NCBI GenBank assembly: GCA_030691625.1
Contig: JAUYDX010000047.1
Location: 1-40,151 of the forward strand
Direction: 5' to 3'
DNA: 40,151 nucleotides
Source: Candidatus Omnitrophota bacterium
Lineage (GTDB): Bacteria > Omnitrophota > Gorgyraeia > Gorgyraeales > Gorgyraeaceae
Part shown: positions 7,478 to 16,072 of the stretch, one piece after another
Layout of the letters: every line of letters begins with the position of its first letter
How positions within the stretch are numbered: the first letter of the stretch is position 1
Notes under the pieces: generated by a model
What the model saw: only the letters and a program-made list of their open reading frames with translations
What the model was told of the DNA's origin: nothing
Databases searched by the model: none
Made by a program: the position numbers and the translations under genes

Positions 7478-8785
7478 ATGAAAATGACAAAGAAAAATAA
7501 AACTAAAAAGTCCTTATCGGAAAATAAAGTCCGAAACGGGAAACGCGCGCGTCTTGAAAAGATAGTAGCCGGTTTGCGTAAAAATCGCAGCGGTTTGAAA
7601 GATAAAATCCGGCAGCAAACCCATGAGTTAAAGGTAAAAAATGGAAAATTGAGAAATGGGATAAAGCAACAGATGCGGTCAAAGGAGCAGACGCACATCC
7701 ATACTAAAGCTATGGAATCTGCTGTTGACGGTATCTTTATTATTGATGCCCAAAAGCCCAATTTTCCTGTTATCTACTCCAACAGATCATTTCAGAAGAT
7801 GACTGGTTACGCGAAAAAGGAAATCCTGGGCCGGGATTATTTCTTACTGCATGGAGCTGGCGCCGATCCCCGCATCATTGAAAAAATAAAAAACGCGATA
7901 CATCATAATAAGTCTTTTCACGGAGAGGTACTCAGTTTTCAAAAGGATAATAAAAAATACTGGAATTTACTGCGCATTACGCCGGTGCATGATAATAGCG
8001 GCGCGATCACTCATTATACGGGGATCCAGACAGATGTTACCTTAATACAACAGAGGGATTTAGAGATTCAAGAACAGCGCGAGGAGCTTTTGCATGTCAC
8101 CAGGGTGGGAAAGCTCGCGGAATTTGTCTCGTCCCTGGCTCATGAGATCAGCCAGCCTCTTACGGCTATTCTCTCCTACGCCCAGGCTGGCCAGCGCATG
8201 CTCGGAGACAGGGATCCTGAACTGCAGAAGATCCTATCGTACATCGCTGATGATGACCAGCGGGCGGGCGAGGTTATCCGGCGGCTAAGGTCACTATTGA
8301 AAAAGGGTAAGCCGGTATTTGAGCTTCTCGATATCAGCACCCTTATTAATGAAACCATTGTGCTCATGGCGACCGATGCCACCGTGAGGAACAGTATCAT
8401 TAAAACCGAATTAGGTACGGATCTTCCGCGAATCCTTGGCGACCGGATACAATTACAGCAGGTTCTTCTGAATCTCATCAGTAACAGTTTAGACGCGATG
8501 GAGGATAGCAAAAATTCCCGCGAGATCTTGATTCGCGCGTCGCGTAAAGATACCAACATGATTATCGTGGAGGTGAAGGATTCAGGATGCGGTATTTCAG
8601 AGGATAACATGAAAAAGATCTTTAAACACTTTTTTACCAGTAAGTCTGACGGCTTGGGTATGGGATTGTCTATCAGCCGTTCTATTATTGAAGCCCATGG
8701 CGGCCGCCTGGAAGCTAAGAATAATCCCGGCGGCGGGGCAATTTTTTATTTTATTATTCCTATCGCCAAAAAGGACGCATCATGA
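7478..8785 (+). CDS. PAS-domain sensor histidine kinase (FixL-like)
   Basis: PAS region DGIFIIDAQKPNFPVIYSNRSFQKMTGYAKKEILGRDYF; H-box SLAHEISQPLTAILSYAQ; N-box LLNLISNSLDAM; G-box GLGMGLSISRSII. Confidence 0.92.
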   Translation: MKMTKKNKTKKSLSENKVRNGKRARLEKIVAGLRKNRSGLKDKIRQQTHELKVKNGKLRNGIKQQMRSKEQTHIHTKAMESAVDGIFIIDAQKPNFPVIYSNRSFQKMTGYAKKEILGRDYFLLHGAGADPRIIEKIKNAIHHNKSFHGEVLSFQKDNKKYWNLLRITPVHDNSGAITHYTGIQTDVTLIQQRDLEIQEQREELLHVTRVGKLAEFVSSLAHEISQPLTAILSYAQAGQRMLGDRDPELQKILSYIADDDQRAGEVIRRLRSLLKKGKPVFELLDISTLINETIVLMATDATVRNSIIKTELGTDLPRILGDRIQLQQVLLNLISNSLDAMEDSKNSREILIRASRKDTNMIIVEVKDSGCGISEDNMKKIFKHFFTSKSDGLGMGLSISRSIIEAHGGRLEAKNNPGGGAIFYFIIPIAKKDAS

Positions 8786-9408
8786 CTAGTCTCAAGCCGA
8801 TCATTTACGTTGTAGATGATGACGCTTCTATCCGCAGGTCACTCTCTTTACTGTTAAAATCGCACGGGTTTAAGGTTGAGGCGTTTATGGCCGCAGCGGA
8901 CTTTCTGGCGTTCAAGCACCTTAAATTGCCGTCGTGCCTGGTCTTGGATGTCCAGATGCCGGATATCGACGGCATTGCTCTCCAGGACGCCATGGCGCGG
9001 CAAAAACTTATCATCCCGATAGTTTTTATTACCGGACACGGGAATATCCCCATGAGCGTAAAAGCGATGAAGGCAGGGGCCATAGATTTTCTACCCAAAC
9101 CGTTCACTAAAAAAGAACTTCTGGATGCCATTGAGCGCGCCATCGCGAAAAACAAAACCCACAACAAGGAAGAAGCAGAAATAAACAGGATTAAACGGCG
9201 CATCAAGACGCTCTCTCCCAGAGAGCTTGAGGTTTTCCGTTTGGTGGCAAGCGGCATGCTGAGTAAACAGATCGCATTCAAGCGGGGGACCGCGCTCCAA
9301 ACGATCAAAGTTCACCGCAGCCGGGTCATGCAGAAAATGCAGGCTAAAACCGTAACAGAACTTATCCATTTAGCCCAAAAAGCGGGCTTAGTTTCCTCCC
9401 AGAGCTGA
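8782..9408 (+). CDS. FixJ/NarL-type response regulator with LuxR-type HTH
   Basis: IYVVDDDASIRRSL...CLVLDVQMPDIDGI...FLPKPF and SPRELEVFRLVASGMLSKQIA...TIKVHRSRVMQKMQA; ATGA overlap with HK. Confidence 0.93.
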   Translation: MTSLKPIIYVVDDDASIRRSLSLLLKSHGFKVEAFMAAADFLAFKHLKLPSCLVLDVQMPDIDGIALQDAMARQKLIIPIVFITGHGNIPMSVKAMKAGAIDFLPKPFTKKELLDAIERAIAKNKTHNKEEAEINRIKRRIKTLSPRELEVFRLVASGMLSKQIAFKRGTALQTIKVHRSRVMQKMQAKTVTELIHLAQKAGLVSSQS

Positions 9409-9452
9409 TTTCAAAGACAAATTTTCCACACGATACCGTAAAATCCCAGGAT

Positions 9453-9495
9453 TATACCTCAGTTCAATTGATTTAAATTATATTGGTTCTAAAAT
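9453..9495 (+). promoter_or_regulatory. Repeated promoter cassette, copy P2
   Basis: TATACCTCAGTTCAATTGATT-16 bp-TAAAAT; upstream ACCGTAAAATCCCAGGA matches P1. Confidence 0.72.
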
Positions 9496-9506
9496 AGCGC
9501 TATAAA

Positions 9507-10739
9507 ATGAAAGCCATGTATAAAACAAAAGAAGGATCGCTTACGCAGCTTATAGAATCGCGGCAGCAGCGCGCCGGGATAGAGATATCGGAGAAGACGC
9601 GCGAGACCGCTCTTTACGCTTCAGAAATCCGTTTCCGCAGGCTCTTTGAGACTGCGCAAGACGGCATACTGATTCTCGACGCGGAAACAGGCCAGATCAG
9701 GGAAGTAAATAAATTTTTAATAGACATGCTGAGTTATTCCCATGAAGAATTTTTAGGCAAGAAACTCTGGGAGGTTGGGGCTTTTGTAGATATCGACAAA
9801 AGCAAAGCCGCCTTTCAGGAATTGCAGACCAGGGGATATGTCCGATATGAAGATCTGCCGCTTCGAACCAAGGATGGCCGCCTGATCAGTGTGGAATTTG
9901 TCAGCAATGTGTACAGCGTTGACCGCGCCAAAGTGATCCAATGCAACATCCGCGATATCACAGAGCGCAAGCGATTAGCAAGCGAACTATTTAAAGTTAA
10001 CAGCGAGCTTGTGAAGGCGAATACGCGGCTGCAAGAATTAGATAAGATGAAGTCTGATTTTGTTTCTGTGGTGTCGCATGAACTGCGGACGCCGCTTACT
10101 TCGATAAAGAGCGCGGTCAGTACTTTATTAAAGGCAGGGCTGAAAAAACGCCAAATAGATGTGACGGAAAAGAAATTACTGGACATTATTTTAAATAATA
10201 CTGACCGTCAAACGCGCATGATAGATGATCTGCTGGATTTATCTAAAATAGAAGCCGGGGCCATGGAAATGGTAATGGAACGCGTAGATATGGCGAGTTT
10301 GGCAAGAGATATAATCAATTCTTTTCGGTTCCAGCTCGACAGCAAAGATATAAAGTTAAGCGCGATATTGCCTAAACACGTTTCTCCGCTTTTGCTTGAT
10401 TCTGAAAAAATAAGGAGAGTTTTCGCTAATCTGATTTCTAACGCGATAAAGGCTATTCAGGGCAATGGAACAATAATCGTAAAATTGGAGGAGAGGTGGG
10501 GCGATATTAAGGTAACCATAACTGATACCGGTATAGGGATAAGCAAGGGAGACATGGGAAAGATATTCAATAAGTTTCAGCGCGCCGGGGATATTACTGC
10601 GCGCAGAAAAAATGGGACCGGTTTAGGGCTGATGATCTCAAAAGGAATAGTGGAAAATCATGGCGGAGAAATATGGGTGGAATCCGAGGTTGGAAAGGGG
10701 AGTTCGTTCTGCTTCACTTTACCGATTGTCAAAAAGTAA
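9507..10739 (+). CDS. PAS-domain sensor histidine kinase
   Basis: PAS FETAQDGILILDAETGQIREVN; H-box VVSHELRTPLTSIKSAVS; FANLISNAIKAI; GTGLGLMISKGIVENHGG. Confidence 0.92.
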   Translation: MKAMYKTKEGSLTQLIESRQQRAGIEISEKTRETALYASEIRFRRLFETAQDGILILDAETGQIREVNKFLIDMLSYSHEEFLGKKLWEVGAFVDIDKSKAAFQELQTRGYVRYEDLPLRTKDGRLISVEFVSNVYSVDRAKVIQCNIRDITERKRLASELFKVNSELVKANTRLQELDKMKSDFVSVVSHELRTPLTSIKSAVSTLLKAGLKKRQIDVTEKKLLDIILNNTDRQTRMIDDLLDLSKIEAGAMEMVMERVDMASLARDIINSFRFQLDSKDIKLSAILPKHVSPLLLDSEKIRRVFANLISNAIKAIQGNGTIIVKLEERWGDIKVTITDTGIGISKGDMGKIFNKFQRAGDITARRKNGTGLGLMISKGIVENHGGEIWVESEVGKGSSFCFTLPIVKK

Positions 10740-10751
10740 GCGGGTGCGGCT

Positions 10752-11132
10752 GTGAAAGGAAATAAAGTACTTATAATTGATGACGAACCAGATATCGTCA
10801 GCACGATAAAATATCTCCTGGAAGAGGCGGGATATTATGCCTTTAGCTCTGATAATGGACAGGAGGGGCTGCGAAGAGTGAAACAGGATAAGCCTGATCT
10901 GGTTATTTTAGATCTAAACCTGCCGAAACTTCCCGGTGAAGAGGTATGCCGGGAAATAAAAAAAGACGAGAAGACAAAAGGCATCCCTATTATCATGCTC
11001 ACCGCGAAAAAATCCGATGTTGACAGGGTTCTTGGCAGGGTTATCGGCGCTGATTATTATATGGTTAAGCCTTTCGATCCAGATTTATTGAACGATAAAA
11101 TAAGGGAATTACTGGACAGGCGTCTTTTGTAA
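10752..11132 (+). CDS. Response regulator receiver protein
   Basis: KVLIIDDEPDIVSTI...DLVILDLNLPKLPGEEV...YMVKPFDPDLL; GTG start. Confidence 0.9.
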   Translation: MKGNKVLIIDDEPDIVSTIKYLLEEAGYYAFSSDNGQEGLRRVKQDKPDLVILDLNLPKLPGEEVCREIKKDEKTKGIPIIMLTAKKSDVDRVLGRVIGADYYMVKPFDPDLLNDKIRELLDRRLL

Positions 11133-11159
11133 CCAGCCGGCCCTGAAAAATCCAAAGGT

Positions 11160-11202
11160 TATACCCAAGTTCAATTGATTTAATTACCACGGCTCCTATA
11201 AT
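11160..11202 (+). promoter_or_regulatory. Repeated promoter cassette, copy P3
   Basis: TATACCCAAGTTCAATTGATT-16 bp-TATAAT; the -10 ends 6 nt before ATG 11209. Confidence 0.8.
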
Positions 11203-11208
11203 GACATC

Positions 11209-11598
11209 ATGAAACCAGAAAAGTTGCGCCTTAAACAAATTTTTATTGTGGATGACGACGAATCAATATGCCGCGCGCTCAGCGCCCTTTTGGTTACGTA
11301 CGGGTTTGGCGTGGATACCTTTACTTCCGCGGAAGGATTTTTTAGCGTTGTGCCGAATAGCGCTCCGGGCTGTTTGATTCTGGACATCCATATGCCGGGA
11401 CTGGACGGATGGGAAACCATGCGGCATCTTTTCGCGTCAGGATCCAGCCGTCCGGTAATTATTATTTCCGCGGATAAAAACGCAAGGCTTAACGAGAAGG
11501 CTTTAAAAGCGGGCGCCAGGGGTTTTTTACAAAAACCGTTTAATAACGAAGAGTTGGTTGATCTTATTAATGGTACGTTTGAAGAGAAAAGGAGGTGA
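11209..11598 (+). CDS. FixJ-type single-domain response regulator (paralogue of 5019-5426)
   Basis: IFIVDDDESICRALSALL...VPNSAPGCLILDIHMPGLDGWE...GFLQKPFNNEELVDLI. Confidence 0.88.
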   Translation: MKPEKLRLKQIFIVDDDESICRALSALLVTYGFGVDTFTSAEGFFSVVPNSAPGCLILDIHMPGLDGWETMRHLFASGSSRPVIIISADKNARLNEKALKAGARGFLQKPFNNEELVDLINGTFEEKRR

Positions 11599-11696
11599 TC
11601 GATGCGTATATTTAAGGTAATAACGACAACAGGTGTGGCTGCAGCGCGGTAAAGGGTAACAATAAAAATGAAGTTAACTAAAAAAGGAGAGCAGTC

Positions 11697-12692
11697 ATGA
11701 AATTACAACATATGTTCAGATTAGGGATGATTTTGTTGGGCGTGACAGGTTTTGTCGTTGTGGAAGGTTGTAGCAGTTCGCTTTGCAGCAGGAGGGCTGG
11801 TCTTGTTGAAGGCGGTACCTCTAATGTTAGTAACTGCGCTGGTGAACGCGCTGACCTTGTCGGCGCGCGTGGTCCTGCTGGTTCTGTTGGCCCTCAAGGG
11901 GAACGGGGTTTAACCGGACCCAAAGGCGCATCTGGTGTTGCTTTAAGAGGTGTGCGTGGTGAAATGGGACCTACGGGTCCTGCGGGTGAACGAGGCCTTA
12001 CTGGTTCAAGAGGGCCGATAGGTGATGTTGCGAGAGGTCCTGTAGGCGTAGCCGGACCGCGTGGTGATAGAGGTCAGCAAGGTCAAGTTGGTATAAGGGG
12101 AGAACAAGGGGATAGTTCAGCTGGTTTTGCCGGCGCAAGGGGTCCTGTTGGTTCTCAAGGTGTAAGGGGTCCTGTTGGAGAAGCGGGCGTTAAAGGTCCA
12201 ACTTTGTACGGCCCACAAGGTCCTGCTGGTTATGAAGGTTCTTCAGGTGAACAGGGAACGATCGGAGGACAAGGTTCTAAAGGTAATATTACGGCTGGTA
12301 TCGCTGGTCCAGTTGGTCCTTCAGGATTATCAGGATCTGTAGGCAGCATGGGAGCGACTGGTGGTCAGGGCGTTGCAGGCGCTATTTGTTACTGGAATCT
12401 TTATAGGGAATTCAATTTCTATTCTAATGATACCAGTCTTAGTTCTGCAGACATGAAAAGCGTGAGCGAAATTGCGGATTATTTAAACAGAAACCCATCG
12501 TTACGGCTCGGAATTGATGGCACCGCAGTTAGTTCAGGAGATCAAAATATAAATGATCTTCGTGTCAACGCGATTCGCACCGCATTGATCAATGCCGGTG
12601 TGTCACCAGATGAGATCAGTACGGGCGTGGTGATAGACAACAAGGATTTTAGGCGCAAGGGACGAGTAGCCGTGCTTTTTACCACCGACTGA
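11697..12692 (+). CDS. Lipoprotein with collagen-like Gly-X-Y repeats and C-terminal OmpA-like domain
   Basis: VEGC lipobox-like; GPAGSVGPQGERGLTGPKGAS... Gly-X-Y triplets; C-terminal REFNFYSNDTSLSSADMKSVSEIADYLNRNPSLRLGIDG...NDLRVNAIRTALINAGVSPDEI. Confidence 0.8.
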   Translation: MKLQHMFRLGMILLGVTGFVVVEGCSSSLCSRRAGLVEGGTSNVSNCAGERADLVGARGPAGSVGPQGERGLTGPKGASGVALRGVRGEMGPTGPAGERGLTGSRGPIGDVARGPVGVAGPRGDRGQQGQVGIRGEQGDSSAGFAGARGPVGSQGVRGPVGEAGVKGPTLYGPQGPAGYEGSSGEQGTIGGQGSKGNITAGIAGPVGPSGLSGSVGSMGATGGQGVAGAICYWNLYREFNFYSNDTSLSSADMKSVSEIADYLNRNPSLRLGIDGTAVSSGDQNINDLRVNAIRTALINAGVSPDEISTGVVIDNKDFRRKGRVAVLFTTD

Positions 12693-12786
12693 TCGTGAAC
12701 GCGATTGACGGTTCTTTGATGGCGGCTGGCTGGTACGAGACAGAGATTACCAGCCGGCCGTTCTCAATATCGTAAAGGAGAATGAT

Positions 12787-12918
12787 ATGAAAAAACTTAC
12801 TTTATTAATGCTGGCGGTTCTATTTTTAATGATCTCAACTGTAGGATGTAACGCGACAAGAGGCGCGGGGACAGATATAAAGAGCGCAGGGGAGCATATT
12901 GAAAATATCGGTAAATAG
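12787..12918 (+). CDS. Entericidin-like small lipoprotein (43 aa, below ORF-track cutoff)
   Basis: AAAGGAGAATGATATG; MKKLTLLMLAVLFLMISTVGCNATRGAGTDIKSAGEHIENIGK. Confidence 0.82.
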   Translation: MKKLTLLMLAVLFLMISTVGCNATRGAGTDIKSAGEHIENIGK

Positions 12919-12950
12919 GAGAAATCGCTCTAATTACAGAGAGGTGGAAA

Positions 12951-13178
12951 ATGAAGACGTTAGCGTTGTTGGCATTATTAGTTGTCCTGGTTTCTTTTAT
13001 CGGTTGCGCGAACAATAGGACAAAGATAGGCGAAGGGGCTGGCATAGGAGCCGGCGTTGGAGCAATCGCAGGGGGTATCATAGGTTCCCAGAGCGGAAAT
13101 ACCATGGGAGGCGCTTTGGTAGGCGGCGCGTTAGGCGCGGGCAGCGGGGCGGCAATCGGGTCGCAGATTGAAAAATAA
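12951..13178 (+). CDS. Glycine-zipper lipoprotein
   Basis: Lipobox VSFIGC; GAGIGAGVGAIAGGIIGSQSGNTMGGALVGGALGAGSGAAIG. Confidence 0.85.
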   Translation: MKTLALLALLVVLVSFIGCANNRTKIGEGAGIGAGVGAIAGGIIGSQSGNTMGGALVGGALGAGSGAAIGSQIEK

Positions 13179-13201
13179 GTTACTCAACAGGGGGTAAGAA
13201 A

Positions 13202-13324
13202 ATGAAGATGTTAACGTTGTTGGCATTGTTAGTTGCCTTGGTTTCTCTGGTCGGATGCGAAAGGGGAAATTCAATTTCCTTCAAAGCGCCGTCAGGAGAG
13301 ACGACTTCGGTAACGGTGAAATAG
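13202..13324 (+). CDS. Small lipoprotein (40 aa, below ORF-track cutoff)
   Basis: MKMLTLLALLVALVSLVGCERGNSISFKAPSGETTSVTVK; signal sequence nearly identical to that of the 12951 gene. Confidence 0.72.
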   Translation: MKMLTLLALLVALVSLVGCERGNSISFKAPSGETTSVTVK

Positions 13325-13345
13325 GATCAAATGTTTTAAATAATG

Positions 13346-13377
13346 GGTTCCGCCCGGGTTTTAACCCGGGCGGAACC
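13346..13377. terminator. Strong GC-rich hairpin (terminator-like or attenuator-like)
   Basis: GGTTCCGCCCGGGTT-TT-AACCCGGGCGGAACC, 15-bp perfect stem; no T-tract follows. Confidence 0.5.
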
Positions 13378-13399
13378 TTATCTGTAAGGAGAGGTTTTC

Positions 13400-16072
13400 T
13401 TGAAAATTGATATAAAGGCAAGAAAAGAGATCGCCAGGTTTTTAATCGCGGGGACCATTGCCGGCGCGACAGACTTTGGCATTTATTATTTTTTAATCCA
13501 CTTTTTATCTTTCAACCTGGCGAAAGGGATCTCTTTTACGTGCGCAGGTCTTGTATCGTATCTGCTCAATAAATACTGGATATTTCAATACAACCGGTCG
13601 TCATCGTATCCTGAAGTGGGCCGCTACGTACTAATTAATTTTTTAGCTTTAGGAATTAATGTTTTAACTAATCAAGGCATCCTCGAGCGTTGGCCGGGAG
13701 CTGTTTTTTTAGCTTTGATCATTGCCTCGATGCTGACAGGTTTGTTTAACTTTATTTGCTTTAAATGGTGGGTTTTTAGGACATTGCTGAAAGAGGGGGT
13801 TTATTTTATGTGGTGGAGATGGTTCCCGTGGAGATTTTTAGTAAGAGATGCCGCGCGCAAGCAGGGTTTTTTAGACCCTATTAAACTTATTTCTCAATTA
13901 CAGAATTTTACGCAGCCCTCAGAGGTGGCGGCGCCTATGGAACTGCTGCGCTCGGGCGTTGTCCTGCACGCCCGCGGTTTGATCAATAGTTTAGCTATCC
14001 AGCATAACCTTGATTGGATCTGGCCTTACTGGGTGGAATGTCAATATGATCCCCTGAACAAGGCTTTTATACCGCGGTCTTTTTCATTGACCCAAATCAA
14101 TCTTACCCATAGAAATTGGACAGCTCTGGGAGTTCCTGACGGTATTGAATTTCCTATTGTAGATCCCCGCGGCCTTGTTACCCCCCATTACGATGGCTGG
14201 TCTATAGATGTTTGGGTTATTCCGGAAGAGGGAGAGCCGTTGATCCCGTCGCGCGGCCCAAGCGTGTCGCAAAAGATGGTTATGGACGACAATCTTTGCG
14301 TGATCACAGAATCGAGCCTCGATCAATCAAAGCTTCGGTTGAAAGCGCAGGTTATTGGTTCAGGAGCGCCTATCTGTCAGATCAAAATCACAGGATCCGC
14401 TTCTGTAAAGGCGCGGATAGCGGTCTCTCTCAGGCCTTATAACCCCGAAGGCGTAAGCTTTATAAATAACATCACTCTTCTTGAAGATTCGCCGGGCTGG
14501 CAGGTAAACCGGGAAAGATTTGTCTATTTTGATAAGCCTCCTGACCAATGTATATTTTCGGATTATCACCGGGGCGATGTTTATAGCCGTTTGTCATCGA
14601 ACGAATTTGAAAAAGAAATTTCATGCAAAGTCGGCATGGCCAGCTCCGCGGCGTTATATGTATTGGAAGCAGGGGTTCCGCGAGAGATCATCATCTCGAT
14701 GCCTTTAACGAAAAACAAAATTGAAAAAGAATCATACTTGAGCTATCAAGAAACCGCTCAATTGTCCTGGAAGAAAAGTCTTCAAGGCTCTGTTAAATTG
14801 CAAATCCCGGATAAACATTTTCAATTCCTTTACGAAGCCGCTATTCATACCATGGTTTTGCATTCTCCCAGGGAAGTTTATCCGGGGCCGTTTATTTACA
14901 GGCGGTTCTGGTTTCGCGACGCCGCTTTTATATTAAACGCCTTGTTATGCGCCGGGTTAAAGGAACGCGTCCTGCGCGCCCTGGATTGTTTCCGCTCCCG
15001 TCAGACAGCCCAGGGTTATTTCCTGTCTCAGGAAGGGGAGTGGGATTCTAACGGAGAGGCCTTGTGGATCATGCGCCAGTATTGCGAGATGACCGGGAAT
15101 GTTCCGCCAAAAGAGTGGATGGATTCGATCAATAAAGCGGGTAAGTGGATTTGTAAAAAGAGATTGCCTGATAACTCGCAGTTCCCTCACGCAGGCTTAT
15201 TGCCTTCGGGATTCAGCGCCGAGCATTTAGGGCCCAATGATTTTTATTATTGGGATGACTTTTGGGGCGTCGCTGGATTAAAGGCAGCTGCTTTTTTGCG
15301 CGGCTCTTACAAGGATGATAATTCTATTTATTTTGAAAGCCAGTCAAGGGCATTACTGGAGAGCATTGATCAAAGCTTAAAGAAAGCAGGCGTCCGTTTA
15401 AATAGACCTGCCATACCAGCCTCTCCCTATCGCCGTTTAGATTCTGGAGCGATCGGCTCTTTGGCCGCCAGCTATCCGCTTCGCATTTTTGAACAAAACG
15501 ACCCAAGGATCTTAGACACAGCTGATTTCTTAATGAAAAATTGTTTAGTTCATGGAGGATTTTTTCATGATATGACTCACTCCGGTATCAACCCTTACTT
15601 AACCCTGCATTTAGCCCAAGCGCTTTTACGCGCCGGGGACCCAAGGTATTTTGGTTTAATACAAGCGGTGGCTAAGCTGGCTTCACCGACGGGACAATGG
15701 CCTGAATCCATACATCCGCATACAGGCGGAGGATGCATGGGAGACGGACAGCACGTATGGGCAGCGGCGGAATGGGTAATGATGATAAGAAATTGTTTTG
15801 CGCGCGAAGAAGACAACAGGTTAATTTTATGTTCAGGTATCCCGCGAATGTGGCTGGAGAAAAATCAAACAATCGCGTTTGGGCCTGCGCCTACCATTTT
15901 TGGGGACATTAAAGTTTCCGTAACGCCCCTTGGGCAGAATATCCTTGTAGAATGGCAGGGACTTTGGTTCACAAAAGAGCCGGCGATCGATATCCAATTG
16001 CCTGGTTTTGTAAAGGTGAGGGTTTTGCCAGGAACCAGTTCTATTGAATTGAAATATGAGGCGGATAAATGA
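13400..16072 (+). CDS. GtrA-like membrane domain fused to a large alpha/alpha-barrel (glycosidase-like) region
   Basis: N-term RFLIAGTIAGATDFGIYYFLIHFLSF...LSYLLNKYWIF-type GtrA; then ~730 aa including YPGPFIYRRFWFRDAAFILNALLCAG, LSQEGEWDSNGEALWIMRQY and DFYYWDDFWGVAGLKAAA. TTG start. Confidence 0.7.
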   Translation: MKIDIKARKEIARFLIAGTIAGATDFGIYYFLIHFLSFNLAKGISFTCAGLVSYLLNKYWIFQYNRSSSYPEVGRYVLINFLALGINVLTNQGILERWPGAVFLALIIASMLTGLFNFICFKWWVFRTLLKEGVYFMWWRWFPWRFLVRDAARKQGFLDPIKLISQLQNFTQPSEVAAPMELLRSGVVLHARGLINSLAIQHNLDWIWPYWVECQYDPLNKAFIPRSFSLTQINLTHRNWTALGVPDGIEFPIVDPRGLVTPHYDGWSIDVWVIPEEGEPLIPSRGPSVSQKMVMDDNLCVITESSLDQSKLRLKAQVIGSGAPICQIKITGSASVKARIAVSLRPYNPEGVSFINNITLLEDSPGWQVNRERFVYFDKPPDQCIFSDYHRGDVYSRLSSNEFEKEISCKVGMASSAALYVLEAGVPREIIISMPLTKNKIEKESYLSYQETAQLSWKKSLQGSVKLQIPDKHFQFLYEAAIHTMVLHSPREVYPGPFIYRRFWFRDAAFILNALLCAGLKERVLRALDCFRSRQTAQGYFLSQEGEWDSNGEALWIMRQYCEMTGNVPPKEWMDSINKAGKWICKKRLPDNSQFPHAGLLPSGFSAEHLGPNDFYYWDDFWGVAGLKAAAFLRGSYKDDNSIYFESQSRALLESIDQSLKKAGVRLNRPAIPASPYRRLDSGAIGSLAASYPLRIFEQNDPRILDTADFLMKNCLVHGGFFHDMTHSGINPYLTLHLAQALLRAGDPRYFGLIQAVAKLASPTGQWPESIHPHTGGGCMGDGQHVWAAAEWVMMIRNCFAREEDNRLILCSGIPRMWLEKNQTIAFGPAPTIFGDIKVSVTPLGQNILVEWQGLWFTKEPAIDIQLPGFVKVRVLPGTSSIELKYEADK

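Noticed and set aside
8176-9369. Minus-strand ORFs in the HK/FixJ region (144, 167, 92 aa)
   Set aside because: Antisense to genes with clear catalytic and receiver motifs.
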